In this document: positions 11,159 through 22,933 of the stretch, piece by piece
Numbering within the stretch: position 1 is the stretch's first letter
Layout: each line of letters starts with the position of its first letter
The notes under the pieces: generated by a model
What the model saw: only the letters and a program-made list of their open reading frames with translations
Told to the model about the DNA's origin: nothing
Database searches by the model: none
Origin: Fremontodendron californicum
Taxonomy: Eukaryota; Streptophyta; Magnoliopsida; Malvales; Malvaceae
NCBI GenBank assembly: GCA_030761205.1
Contig: JAULJL010000027.1
Location: 9,491,001-9,555,000, forward strand
Reading direction: 5' to 3'
DNA length: 64,000 nt
Made by a program: the position numbers and the translations under genes

Positions 11159-12651
11159 ACCACTGATGGAAACTCAATTAAGAGTTGTAAACCCAAGTGC
11201 AGGTTATGTTCAAGTAATAAATTCTCGGGTGTCCGAGGTCGAACCACAGGGAAGCGTATTAGTAAGTATAAGTTTATAAATATATAAGAAAAAGAAAGTA
11301 AACAAGATATTAGGGAATCAACAACAAAACAAAATAAACAAGATATTAGAGAACAAAATAAATAAAATAACATAAAAGAAATTAAACAAAATATAAAAAA
11401 AATAAGAAAGGATGTTGAGGTTAGAGAATCCACTCTTGGTGTTATGCTAAGATTAATCTTGTTTTATTACACAATTGAAATCCACACATAAGGGAGGTTC
11501 CAATCGGAAGGTTTAGCAATTCAGTCCAAATTGTCCAACGTCCATAGCATATGATATTATGTTCATTTGGTGTCCTCAAAACTCATAAAAAGAGTCCAAG
11601 CATTCCTTATGCCAAGGTATATGTCTACAACAAATCAAGGTTATGAAACCAAGCATTTACTGTGCCATTTTCATTGTCAATAATGAATCAAGATCTCTAC
11701 TTTGCAAGTATGATTTTAAACCAAAAGAAAATATTATCTATGCTAGTGCTTATAAATGATGATTCATTTTAGCTCATGTTTAAGAGACTAACCTTAGCAT
11801 TTACCAAGAGCTTCACCTCATCACCTCAACAATATGATTAGAAACACATACTAGATATGAATAAAATGAAAAGAAATGTAAGAAGAAAAAGAAAACTAGA
11901 GAAAGGAAAGAAAAAGAAAACTTAGAGAATTTTATTACAATGGCTATCCTACCAATGTATCAATGTATCCCAATACTCATCCAAGGCCCTCTATTTATAC
12001 ACATTTTGGAGGGCTAAATGACAAGAGACAAGCTTTACAAATTTCAAAGGTAGGTATAATAGGTGGGTGCATTTTTCTAACAATTTTCGTCATATTGTAT
12101 GACAATTCTGATCAGCCAGCTTGATGGTCGATTTTGTCAATGTTGGAGGCTCGATCTGATAAAATGGTCTTCTAGAAAAATATACCCCTATCAGTTACGG
12201 ATCCATAGCCGTTGGAATCAGATCATTTGGGCACGTGGATCGGGAGATATGGTCAAAATACCAAAACGGTGCAGAACAGACGTCATTGCACATCAGCCAA
12301 CTTGATGGTCGATTTCGCTAGGGAAAACGACTCCGTTTCAAGAAGTGTAAAACATGAAAAAGATAGATATGCCTCTTAGCTTTGCAGAGATACAAAGTTC
12401 AGCCTTATTGCTTCAGTGAAACTCGAGATATAGCTGATATGGCAAAAGGTGTCGGAACTGGAACTGAACTGGATTTGCCCTTAATTCTAGTAATCTGAAA
12501 TCACTCAAAGAAACTTGTGAAAAACACCAAATTACATAAAAATATAAAAGATCATAAACACAATTAGACTAAACAATAATAACTCGTATTTGACACAAAA
12601 CAATAATAAAACATAACTAAAAACTATATAATTATACGAGTTATCAACCAC
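11159..12651 (-). mobile_element. Solo LTR, family C, with 5-bp TSD
   Basis: A 1483-bp element at 11164-12646 begins TGATGG and ends TTATCA on the plus strand. It is flanked by direct repeats ACCAC at 11159-11163 and 12647-12651. Without it, the flanks join to the text seen in the other LTR copies (GACTTGACCACCCTTAACCC at 45132-45151). A TATAAATAG box on the minus strand (11991-11999) gives its orientation. A second copy starts at 63582. TG...CA ends, 5-bp TSD and no internal genes fit a solo LTR made by LTR-LTR recombination. Confidence 0.9.
11991..11999 (-). promoter_or_regulatory. TATA box of family C LTR
   Basis: Minus-strand TATAAATAG inside the solo LTR, followed in transcription direction by AGGGCCTTGG. 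Same motif as in the copia and B LTRs of this window. Confidence 0.6.
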
Positions 12652-13414
12652 CCTTAACCCGAGACTTAAAAAATCATTTTTAGAGTTTAAAAAGACTTAG
12701 AAACTACCCTAAGTCAGTAGCTAAACTTCCTAATCAGCCCCCTCTAAGTAACTTAACCAAAACAAAAAAATGATTTTTTTTTAAAATTCAATTCTGACTC
12801 CACTATCCAGTTTTAAGCCATGATTTTTACCATATTTTTAAAAATTCAAAAAATTCTAAAACAAATACTGGAGACTCAAGACATGTAAAAATACACGGGA
12901 GAAAATCAGCTTAATTTTTTGATTAAAGATGCTGGGTAAAAAAACTGTTTTGACAAAATACATTTTTGCCTTTGATAAAATCATTTAAAAATCAAAGTAA
13001 AAATATTTAAGACTAAAAAAATGACTCACAAACAGTAACTAGGACTTTTTGAAAGTTTGATAAAAATTGGCTAAGTAAAAAAAATCACAAAGGTAGAATA
13101 ATCAATTTGACAAACTTTAATTTTTCACAAATGTGCTCATGAGAGCATGACTTTGAACCATTAATTGGCCTAAGTCATTAGTCAAGTGGCATGAACATGA
13201 AATGCATGAAAAATTATAGCAAATATGATGTATGAAATGCGTGAGTTTAAACTTAAATGTCATGAAAAAAATGCATGGCATCCATATAGTGACCTAGACC
13301 TAAATGAACTTGCATGGCATTTAATGCAACCTAGGTCTAAATGCATGGACATGCATGGCAAAATAAACCTAACCTAACCTCTAAAATATGCATGGCAATA
13401 ACACAAACACAAAG

Positions 13415-13870
13415 CATGCTTAAACCAAAAACTCAAACAAATATCATGCAAATGCTAACCTATCAACTAACATAGCAAAAGTACACACATGATGCTAGAA
13501 TACAAGGTAGTCGAATGGCCTATGTTCCTAACAAGCATGGCATTTTCACAAACACTTGGTATACTAATATGCAAAACTAAATCAAATGTCATGCAAATAC
13601 AAAACCTACTAACTAACATGTAAAAAATGCATATACAATGTAAAACACATGGAGTAGCCGAATGGCCTCAAGCTCCAACAAGCATGGCATTTTCACAAAC
13701 ACTTGATATGCTAACATGCTCAACTAAAATATAACACTCAAATCATGCAAATACTAAAACCAAACAAGCATTTTCACAAACACTAGATATACTAACATGC
13801 TCAACAAAAATATAAAACTCAAATCATGCAAACACAACACAAGCATTTTCACAAACACTTGATATACTAA
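13415..13870. repeat. Tandem repeat in LTR, ~120-bp unit, about 4 copies
   Basis: Each unit holds GCATTTTCACAAACACTTG, TACTAACATGC and AAATCATGCAAATAC. Two or three shorter copies are in the homologous LTR at 45890-46200. Confidence 0.8.
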
Positions 13871-14849
13871 ATATAAAACATCAACAAATTTAAACATTAT
13901 GAAAAAAGAAAATTAAAAATGCAAGAACATGATATTTAAATCATAAATGACAACAAACAAAGCAGTCAAATTAAAATATGACTCAAGTATATGAAGTATA
14001 ATAACACTTAAAACATCAAGATTAAAGAAAATAACATAAATAACATGATAAAATAAACAAAACAGCAACATTAATAAAAAATGTAGGCCATTTGGCCATG
14101 GTGAGAAAAATGTAAAAAAACAAATTGAAAAAAAAATATTTAAGAAAGAGATGAAGAAAGAACTGAAGAAGAACAATAAAAAACACTTATTTAAAATGGA
14201 AACTCACTAAATAATAATTAAAATAGCAAAAGAAAGAATGGAAAATCAAGAAAGTGCAAGGGTTGGTGCTCAAGAGCAACCTCAAGAAGCTATATTTCAA
14301 GCTTTATCTCTTCAAACTTTCCTTTCTTTTCTAAACTTTTTCTTTTTGCTTTAAACCAAGGAGAAAAAGAACCAAGAAAAACTAAGAGAAATCAGAAAAA
14401 TGATGTGAATCAAAATCAATTCTGCCTTTCCCTATTAGTGCTGGCCGAATGCCCCTCTCTCTCATGCAAGGATGTTGCCATTTTCATCCTAACCAATTTC
14501 CATCAAATGGCTAATAATTCAAGGTAAAAAAATCATGAAATTATCTCCCTTAGATTAGCATGTTAGCTGTCCCACATTAAAGCTGTTCAAGAATAATGTT
14601 GACACTCTCCCTTGACCTATGTGGCTTAATCACCGTGGCTGGATCAAAGAGAATCTCTAACTAACTCTTAAATCTTGGCCATTTGATTGAAAAATCAGAA
14701 TCTTCCTCCTTCCTTTGGGCCTTGGCAGGCCAGAACTTCTATTTTCCAGCCCAAGCCTGATTTTTTGAAAGGCCAAAAGAAGCCATTTTCGGTTGCTTGG
14801 GTGAAATAACCGTTTTGCCCCCGGATGCAAATAAATGGGAAACAGACTC

Positions 14850-15440
14850 CAAATTCAAATTTTCTTTTTTTAATACTTCCAAAATAATAAAATATTGAAT
14901 TTTGGAATTTTTAAAAATTTTAAAAATTTTACGAGTCCGTTTGCTATTTATTTGGATTTTTTCTTCCAAAAATGCCCTTTCATGTCCACACATTTTACCA
15001 TTTTTTAAACGAGCTCCAAATAAAGATTTGTTTCACCAATCTCTTCCAAATAATTTAAAAGTGTGATTTGGAAGTTTTCATAATTTTTGGAACTCATTTG
15101 GTATTTTTTTGGGATTTATTTGCTTGAATTACTGCATAGGAGCTCGGGATTTGGCTGTTTTATAAACGAACTCTGAATCAAGATTTTATTTTGCCAATCT
15201 CTTCCAAATAATTTAAAAATTAGATTTGCAAAATTTCAGAATTGTTGGAGTCAATTTGCTATTTTTGCGGGATTTATCTTCTTGAATTATTGCATAAGAG
15301 GCCCGGGATTTGGCCATTTTGCAAACGAACTTCGAATCAAGATTTTCTTTCGCAAATCTCTTCCAAATAATTTAAAAATGAGATTTTCAAAATTTCAAAA
15401 TTTTTGGTGTCCATTTGCTATTTTTCCCAAATTTTTCAAT
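14850..15440 (-). repeat. U3 tandem repeat, ~158-bp unit, 3-4 copies
   Basis: Units contain CCAATCTCTTCCAAATAATT, TTTTTGGAACTCATTTG, GGGATTTAT.TGCTTGAATT and GGGATTTGG. Equivalent points fall near 15010, 15167 and 15326. The same array lies at 47200-47770. It is near the upstream end of the LTR, where enhancer repeats often occur. Confidence 0.8.
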
Positions 15441-16555
15441 TTTGCCCTTTTGCCTCTGAAACCCGGTTCTGCTCAAAACAAGTCCGATTTTTAGATTTTC
15501 TTTAAGATGAGCCTTGGGCTATCCTTTTTTAATCATTCCTCATCCATTGGGGGCTTTGGTCTTACCAATTCGGGCCATTTCTGTGATTCTTCTCGATTTC
15601 ACCGAAATCCACCAAAAATCCTAATTCTCGGTTTTCTCCCGGATTGACTTTTCTTTCGGTTTTTCTTTCAAGTGGCTTCTCCATTATTCGTAGTCAGTGC
15701 TTATCTTTCATTTGGAACCTTCAATTTCGACCAATTCGATCGTTTAAACACTTTTCCCTATATTTCTCGGATTAGGGTTTCTTTTCTACTAAATCTCCAA
15801 ATCCCAACTTCCGAACTCCATATCTTTCAATGTAGACCTCGGATTATCAAAAGTTTTTCACCATTTTTAAATTGAACTTCAATTCTTGATTTTGAAAGTG
15901 GGTTGATTTTTTCAGTAGTTGACTTTTTGGGGTTGACTTTTTCGGGGTTGACTTTTTTCGAGGTTCAATTTTTTTTGAGTTTGACTTTTTATGCTCGCCC
16001 TCTTAAACTAAGTCTCGGAGTACCACCTGCAGGATGAAAAAGTCTTTTTACATTCTGAAGCATCAATTTAGGAAGAAAACATACTTGTTTTAATGGTCAA
16101 GACAAAATTAGGTGTTTACAGAGCTCATTTAAAAAATGCTAAATTTGAGAGGCACTAAATCGAAATTTCAGAGATAAATCATAGAAAAATAGCAAATGAG
16201 CTTGAAAAAAATGTGAAAACCTCCAGAATAAAGTTTTACATTGAATGGGATGAGTTGGAAAAGAAAAATCCAAAATTGGGTTCCATTTGCAATTAAATTA
16301 AGTTCGGGGGCAAAAAAGTAATTTTACCAAAGAAACCGAAAAGGGACAATTTTCAATTAAGAAAAATATGAAAGATGGAGGAAATTCTTGAACACTCCAG
16401 GTCTTGGCCGGTCATGCATAGAGGGGAAGGAGAGGCTTGATCAATTTAATCCAGTGGTTACTATCAAGCTAAAAATGCCATCTTTATTGCCTTGCAAATG
16501 GTCCCCCCCTCATCAACGGCCTAGATGCATTGTAGAAAAGATGAGGACACCCTTC

Positions 16556-16860
16556 AATGGCTAAGATCAGATGGCAAGATGACATTTTTATTTGTCATGA
16601 AAAGATCCTCATCCAATGGCCAAGATTGGAGGAAGAAAGATGGCACAAACCATCCAATGGTGAGGGATGATTCGGCCAAAAGGGGGAAGCATGCAAGTGA
16701 CTTTGTGTCATCCAATGGCCTAGGTTATTTGTAAAAGATGAGTAAACATTTTAAGGGCTAAGATCAATTTGCAAGATGATATTTTTATGTTGTCATGAAA
16801 AGATCCTAATCAAAAGGCTAGAATTGATGGAGAAAAGGAGCACAATCCATCCAATGGTTG
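16556..16860 (+). repeat. Direct duplication, ~105 bp, two copies
   Basis: Copies at about 16559-16663 and 16756-16856 share GGCTAAGATCA, TTTTTAT and GTCATGAAAAGATCCT, ending in CATCCAATGGT. Confidence 0.75.
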
Positions 16861-17324
16861 GGAGGCCAACCGGCCAATCTTGAGAAAGAGAGGGGGAATG
16901 TTTTATTTCCTTAAGAGGCTGGTCATTTTAGAGAGGGAGGTCAGTAGCTAATTTGGCAAGAAAAAGGTTTTTGAAAGAAAGGAGAAAAGGTTTTACCAAA
17001 AGGCTTGAAACGTAGCCATTCCTACCTAGCTCTAACATGATTTTCTTCTTCATTCTCATGTAGTTTTCTTTATTTTCTGTGTGTTTTCTACTTATTTTCT
17101 CATGAAAATAAAAGTTTTGAAATGTTCATTTAAGCTTTCATCTTTTCTTTTTCATTGAAAATGGAAGAAAACAAATTTTCACAATTTTTTTGACATGGCC
17201 AAATGCTTCTATTTGTGCTTGCCTTGATATTTGTTTTGCATTTTTGTTATGGGAAACATTATTGTGGAAGGTTTACTATTTGTTTTATGTTTTGAGATTT
17301 CAAAATAAATGAAGCAAAAGAGGT

Positions 17325-17520
17325 TGAAATGGCTACATGATCTTGATAAAAATCAAGTGACCAGGGTTAGCGGAGGGCTATGCCTATTGTACCAACCATG
17401 GAGCTCACCTCCATTTTTGTTGTTAGCTTGGTTTAAAGGCTTCATGATCTTGACAATATCAAGTGATTATGGTTAGGGGAGGGCTATGCCCATTTGTACC
17501 AACCATGGAGCTCAACTTTC
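17325..17520 (+). repeat. Direct duplication, ~80 bp, two copies
   Basis: Both copies (about 17328-17410 and 17438-17514) carry CATGATCTTGA, GGGCTATGCC and TGTACCAACCATGGAGCTCA. Confidence 0.75.
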
Positions 17521-17684
17521 CTTGTTCTTTGTTTACTTGTTTTTCTTATGACTTCCTTGCATGCCTATACATATTGTAGTCATGTTCTTTACATCATTTT
17601 ATGTTATATTAGTTTATAAATCATTTTCATGTTGTAATAAGCTTTCTATACCATTCGGCCCTTGTATTTTTATTATTATTTTGT

Positions 17685-18025
17685 TATGTCTTGCATTTTG
17701 CCATGCATTATATCTTGCATGTTAAGCATGTTTGCATCTTGCATTTTTACCATATAGCATTCGGCCTTTGCATTTTTTTTGTTATGTCTTGCATTTTTCC
17801 ATGTATCATATCTTGCATGTTAAGCATGTTTGCATCTTGCATTTTGGACATATAACATTCGGCCATCCTTGTATTTTTTTACTTTGTTATGCCTTATATT
17901 TTGTCATGCATCATATCTTGCATTTTAAGCATACTTTACCTTTTGTATTTTTGCCATGTATAATATCTTGTAATTTTAGCATGCTCCATATTGTGCACAA
18001 GATCATGTACTATTCGGCCCTTCTA
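17685..18025 (+). repeat. Degenerate ~100-bp repeat, about 3 copies
   Basis: Units contain CTTGCATTTTGCCATGCAT, ATATCTTGCATGTTAAGCAT and CATTCGGCC. The CATTCGGCC piece also punctuates 18470-18545. Confidence 0.7.
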
Positions 18026-18113
18026 TGTATTTTAGGTCTAGGTCATGCCTTGCATAAGATTTGGTTATGTAATGCATATTAGGTCATATAGCTATGTCAT
18101 GTATTCTTGGGTC

Positions 18114-18760
18114 ATTTTCCATGCCATCTATGCCATGTCACCTACGCCATGTCATCTATGCCATGTCATCATTTTATGCCATGTCGTCATTTCATGCCAT
18201 GTCACTTATGCCATGCCATCATTTTTTGCCATGTCATTTATGCCATGCCATCATTTCATGCCATGTCACATTCCATGTTATCTATACCATATCATCATTT
18301 TATGCCATGTCACTTATGCCATGTTATCATTTTATGCCATGTCATTTATGCAATGTTATCATTTCATTTCATTTCATGCCATGCCATGCCATTCATTTCA
18401 TGTCATGTCGTATCATTTGCCATGTTATTTATAGTCTAGGTGCATTTTCATGCCATGTCATTCATTTCATGCCATTCGGCCATCCATATGCCATCACCAT
18501 ACATTCAGCCATTCACATGCCACTACCTTGACCATTCGGCCACCTTGATGTTTACTACATATCATTGCATTTTTATGCCATAACATGTAATCCTATAGCA
18601 TATTTTTTTATCTTCTTTGTTTGCCATGTCATTTAGCATGCAAAGCTCATGTTTGCCATGTTGATTCCACTCACATGACATTCAATCTCATGTTATGTCA
18701 CTTGGTTTGTCATGTCATTATGCTTATCATTTTGTTTGCTATGTCAATTCCATTCACACG
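18114..18760 (+). repeat. ATGCCATGTCAT minisatellite, block 1
   Basis: More than 20 imperfect copies of an 11-24-bp unit (ATGCCATGTCAT, CATTTTATGCCATGTC). All three plus frames stay open for over 100 codons, which is why Met-Pro-Cys-His-rich frames appear; they are not genes. Confidence 0.9.
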
Positions 18761-18784
18761 TCTTTATTATCATGTTATGCTATT

Positions 18785-19020
18785 CATAACATTTTTAATA
18801 AATAAGACAATATTCCCGGGTTTCAATAATTCATGGTTTTCTTTGCTGGGTCTGTCGGAGAAGATATCATCAATTATTAACGAAGGAATACCCTTTTCTA
18901 AAACAAAAATGATTCAGAAAATTTCAAAATGAATAAAACTTCCTATGTTTTGCTGGGTTTGCCGGGAAACATGGAGAGATTTTTAGTATTAATAAATTCC
19001 GAGTCATTCTCAAATAGAGT
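18785..19020 (+). repeat. LTR segment duplicated at 19690-19920
   Basis: Both copies carry TCTGTCGGAGA.GATATCATC, then a TGATTCAGA block and TTTTGCTG.GT. The segment also matches the region near 38850-39070 of the Ogre2 LTR. The repeat-plus-segment unit (about 880 bp) is therefore present twice in this LTR. Confidence 0.75.
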
Positions 19021-19660
19021 CACATGCCATGTCATTTTATGTCATTTTATGCCATTTCATATGCCATGTCATCTTGTTTGCCATGTCGATTTCATTCACA
19101 TGCCATGTCATTTTATGCCATATCATTTTATGCCATTTCATATGCCATGTCTTCTTGCTTGCCATGTCGATTTCATTCACATGCCATGTCATTTTATGCC
19201 ATGTCGATTTCATTCACATGCCATGTCCTTTTATGCCATTCACATGCCATATCATCTTATGACATGTCACGTGCCATGTCATCTTATGTCATTATATGTC
19301 ATGTCGATTTCATTCACATGCCATGTCATCTTATGTCATATCACATGCCACGTCATTTTATGCCATTTCATATGCCATGTCATCTTGCTTGTCATGTCGA
19401 TTTCATTCACATGCCATGTCATTTTTGCCATGTCACATGCCATGTCATCTTGTGTCATCACCTTATCCCATGCCATTCATATGCCATGTCATCTTGCTTG
19501 TCATGTCGATTTTATTCACATGCCATGTCAGAGGCCATGTCATCTTATGTTATTATATATGCCATGTCAATTTCATTCACATGCCATGTCGATTTCGTTC
19601 ACATGCCATGTCATTTTATACCATGTCACATGTCATTTTGCTTGCATAATCATGGTCATT
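19021..19660 (+). repeat. ATGCCATGTC minisatellite, block 2, higher-order
   Basis: Compound units of about 60-100 bp pair CATGTCGATTTCATTCACATG with TTATGCCATTTCATATGCC. About eight copies of the GTCGATTTCATTCACATG piece occur. The order is more regular than block 1, so this block expanded later. Confidence 0.9.
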
Positions 19661-20327
19661 TTCTATGTTTTTACAAGGGATGTTTTTTGTAAATCAAGAT
19701 TATTCCTGAGTTAAAATAAATAATGAATTCTCTGCTAGGTCTGTCGGAGAGGATATCATCAATTATCATTAATAACGAAAAGTTCTTTTTAAAATGAAAA
19801 TGATTCAGAGATTTTAAAATCAATGAAAAATTCCATATTTTGCTGAGTCTATCAGAAAATATGAGAAATTTTATGCTAGTAAATTCCGGATTATTTTTAA
19901 ATAAAAAAATGATTATTTTTAAAAGAGAATTATTTACAAACACCAATTTTAAAACCGACTTTTTATCGAGACTCGAGATAACACACGACTAATAAGGTAC
20001 CGTTTTATACGGGCGTCATGGGGGTGCTAATCCTTCCCCGCGCGTAACCGACTCTCGAACCCGCACTTGTTTTCTTTGGTTCAAAGCGCAGACTTTCAAA
20101 ATTGGTTTTAAAAATGTTTTAATTAATTTTAAAATGTTTTTATAAAAACTGATTTTAATAAGTGGCCAATCTTACCTAGCCAAAAAAGATTGGTGGCGAC
20201 TCCATTTCTGTTTTGAGGTGTTTTCATACCCTCAACCCTTTAACTTAAGAGGAATTAAGTCGTCTTTTCCTCTGCTTATGTTTCCTCCTCACTCGAGCGG
20301 GTCCTCGCGACGGGATCATGTATCGAC

Positions 20328-21031
20328 AACTGGAGTTTTATCAACTAGAGCTCCCCTACTTGCTGCATCTATCTTACTTCTCTCCATGGGCATGAGTCCT
20401 TCATAGAAATATTGGATGAGAAGTTGTTTACTTATCTGATGGTGTGGACATGATGCACAAAGTTTCTTGAACCTCTCCCAATATTCATATAAGGACTCTC
20501 CGTTGTATTGTCGAATCCTACATATCTCTTTTTTAATGTTGGTAGCCTTAGATACCGGGAAATACCTTTCCAAGAATGCTTTCTTCATACCATTCCATGT
20601 AGTTATGGTCCTAGATGGTAGATATTAGAGCCATTCCTTTGCCGAATCAGCTAGAGAGAATAAGAAGGCTCTCAACTTAATTTGCTCTTTCGTCATCCCG
20701 GTTGGCCTCAAGCTTGAGCAAACTACATGGAATTCCTTGAGATTTTACTTGGATCCTCTTCTGCAAAACCATGAAATATTGGGAGAAGATGAATCAAACC
20801 AGATTTTAATTCAAAAGCTACCTCAAGATTAGCATATTCAATGCATAATGGTTGTTGACCCAAGTCCGGAGCAGCTAGCTCCTTGAGAGTTCGGTTGTTA
20901 GCAGCCATCTCTCCTTGTGCCTCTTGGATGGTTTAGATCAACTCTTCATTTGTTCTATGGGTGGAAGCTATGAATTTCCGAATTCTCCTAAGTCCTAAAT
21001 GAGGTTCTTCTTCTTTGGGAGATTGGGACAT
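20328..21031 (-). pseudogene. Ty3-gypsy gag of element A, N-terminal part, broken
   Basis: Capsid precursor. From the ATG at 21031 (MSQSPKEEEP...), an in-frame stop comes at about 20934. Then follow LKELAAPDLGQQPLCIEYAN and the capsid core (FLERYFPVSKA, GESLYEYWERFKKLCASCP, LLIQYFYEGL, MIDAAS-like KIDAASRGALVDKTP). A frameshift lies near 20745 and another stop near 20630. It ends abruptly at 20327 where the plus-strand Ogre LTR begins. Gag and its primer site are adjacent, as expected at the 5' end of an element. The rest of A should lie left of the window. Confidence 0.85.
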
Positions 21032-21116
21032 TCACTAAAAAATAAAACAAGAAAATAAACTAATTAAAACATAAAATAAGAATAAACCAAATAACTAATA
21101 AACTAAATAAAGCAAT

Positions 21117-21133
21117 CCCCGGAAACGGCGCCA
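21117..21133 (-). promoter_or_regulatory. Primer-binding site of element A
   Basis: Minus strand reads TGGCGCCGTTTCCGGGG, seven bases from the LTR end. This form is widely seen in plant Ty3-gypsy elements (Asp-tRNA-type site, from memory). Confidence 0.8.
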
Positions 21134-21139
21134 AAAACT

Positions 21140-22696
21140 TGTTGCCCCCAAAAGAGTGTATCTTTATTAAACCTTGCACTTAATATGGTCAATTGTAGTA
21201 AAGTAGCATGCAAGGGTCGAATCCACCGAGATTGGGTTTTAGTTTATCAATCACTAGTTTAAAACTTAAACTCAAAAAAAACAAAAATTAAAAGGGTTTT
21301 GAAATCAGTTTAAACTTAAGCAAACAATAAAATTAAGAAAGCAAGTAAACAAGAAGTAATCAAATGTGAGAAATATGACTAAAGGTCCATTCTCCACCAC
21401 TAGACATCATTAAGAATCAAATTCAGATCTATCAACATCAATTAGCTATCAAGGTTAACAACCGTAGATAACAACCTCCCGTGTTACCCCAATCCTTCCT
21501 TAGTTCGTCGTTAAGCAAGACGAACGCCACTACTTAATCTCTAACTATCAACCAACCTATGATGAACATCTCTAATTTTAATTTGACAATAGTTTTATGA
21601 TGAGAAAGATAGGTTGATCTAAGCAACAAAAGCATGAACATGAATTGTTTAACTTAGGTTATGTTCCACTTTGCAATTAGCGAAAACTTGACCATAATCA
21701 TTAATCACAAATTGCCACTTATAAATAGGAAATCAAGACAATTACATGGATCAAGACTCCTAAACTAGCAACAGACAATTATCAAAATCTATCTAGTTGA
21801 TCACCCTAAAAAAATCAAGATAACATCATGAACAATTTTTATGGAAGAACATAATCAACTTTGGTAGAAAATTAATGATAGATAAATTGAAAATCAATTA
21901 CAAAACTTGTCTAGGGCTTTGAAATCATCCTTAACCAAAGAGAAGTTTAGCCTTGCATAGGCATAGTTAATATAAACATGAATACTCGAAAGAAACTAAG
22001 AAGAAAAATAAAATAAAACTAAAAGATTAGAGAAGAAGAAGAAGAGGATTGATTAAATAATCAAAACATGTCCTAGTTTGTGGCTCAAAAGATGGTATTA
22101 TAGAGTTTTAAAACTTTGGAAACCCTTTCTTGCTGATCAAGGAAGCTAGGAGGCAAAATAGTGCAAATTTTGCAAAATTCGAATTTTTTGTGATTTTTGC
22201 GGATTCAGGGGCAGTAGGGTTGGCGCCGCGCCGCCAACCTTGCTAACTTGTGTGGCTTTTGGTCGCCGAGCTCCCTGTCTTCAGTTTCTTGGCTGCTGCA
22301 TCTTCTCGCACTTCGTTGGCTGATTTGGATTATCATTTCTTGTCCGATTTGGGCATGGAAACTACCGTTGGAAAGGTGTCATCTTCAAAAGTCAAGTTGG
22401 AAGTTTCTTCAAATAAAAACTTTAACATCATGATTTCTTAGCAGCAAGCTCCAGAGGTCAAATCTGTCTGATTACTTTGCACTAAGAATTTGATTTTTTT
22501 TACTCCCAAGTCTTTTTCCATCTTATGATTGTGACTTTATAAGCTCTTTAACATTATATTTGACATATTTTGACTTCATTCTCCTTATTGTACCTAAAAT
22601 TCAAAAGCATAATATAATTAATCAAAATAAAGATATAAGACATAACTAAAACTAAGAATAGAAAGAGCATAAAATGTGTCTTTTATGAACTTATCA
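21140..22696 (-). repeat. 5' LTR of element A (1557 bp)
   Basis: Begins TGTTGCCCCC and ends CTTATCA on the plus strand. It is homologous to LTR B (33938-35498): GTGTATCT.TATTAAA.CCTTGCAC near the start, the AAGGGTCGAATCCAC motif, and TGTCTTTTATGAACTTATCA at the end. The primer site sits on its left, so it is a 5' LTR on the minus strand. The right edge is a true element boundary; DNA from 22697 on is unrelated to the LTR family. Confidence 0.85.
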
Positions 22697-22933
22697 CTAT
22701 ATATATGAACTTTCCTATGGTTTTAATTTAGTGATATCAATTACTGTGTTCACAATCATATAATTCCCGAATTTTATCTATAGATCTATATTTCTTGAAT
22801 TTGACCTTCCATTAAAAGTGTTTTTTTTTTTGTTTTCTAAGGTTACGTTTGAAAATTTGGATAGAATGGATTTAAATTTAAAATTTAGTATAAACTATAT
22901 GATAAAACACATATAAATAGCACTTCAATATTA
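22697..22933. other. Unique AT-rich DNA right of element A
   Basis: No gene or repeat recognised. It should contain the target duplication of element A (CTATA at 22697-22701); its partner would be left of the window. Confidence 0.5.

Larger units (their letters stand above)
1..16120 (-). mobile_element. Ogre1: Ty3-gypsy (Tat/Ogre-like) element, pol-less, 3' LTR cut by window edge
   Basis: Minus-strand LTR retrotransposon. Seen: an LTR end reading TGTAGACACC on the minus strand at 304, a purine-rich tract next to it, two gag-like modules, an 18-base primer site at 9573-9590, and a 6.5-kb 5' LTR at 9594-16120 whose outer end again reads TGTAAACACC. The 1-300 sequence matches 15803-16120, so both LTRs belong to one family. 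The internal 9.3 kb has no reverse transcriptase, RNase H or integrase in any frame. Known: LTRs of several kb and this primer site are typical of Ogre/Tat elements. Inference: a non-autonomous derivative that needed enzymes from a relative such as the element at 43666 onward. It probably sits inside the plus-strand LTR that continues at 16121. Confidence 0.8.
9594..16120 (-). repeat. Ogre1 5' LTR (about 5 kb plus a 1.5-kb insertion)
   Basis: Homologous to the 43666-48415 LTR along its length: the GTTGCGA end, the AATAATTCC/TTATTAATG region, the 'CTAAATGAAATG' array, the 'GCATGGCATTTTCACAAACAC' array, U3 repeats at about 14850-15440 and the GTTGACTTTT run near 15900. The insertion at 11164-12646 accounts for the extra length. 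The minus-strand end at 16120 reads TGTAAACACC. Confidence 0.85.
16121..20327 (+). repeat. Plus-strand Ogre-like LTR, 3' portion (start missing)
   Basis: Reads as the reverse of the minus-strand LTRs: the gag-distal GTTCGGGGGCAAAAAAGTAA block near 16310, the minisatellite middle, then CCGTTTTATACGGGCGTC near 20000 and a CGACGGGATCATG...TCGACA end at about 20327. There is no primer site after its end, so it is a 3' or solo LTR. What follows is gag of another element. Its first part is absent at 16121, where Ogre1 abuts it, which fits Ogre1 having inserted into it. Confidence 0.75.

Noticed and set aside
12099..12305. 68-codon plus frame in solo LTR C
   Set aside because: Antisense to the LTR, no recognisable domain, and the LTR is non-coding.
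18929..19714. 261-codon plus-strand frame rich in Met-Pro-Cys-His
   Set aside because: It is the translation of the ATGCCATGTC minisatellite; several frames are open at once and nothing resembles a protein fold.
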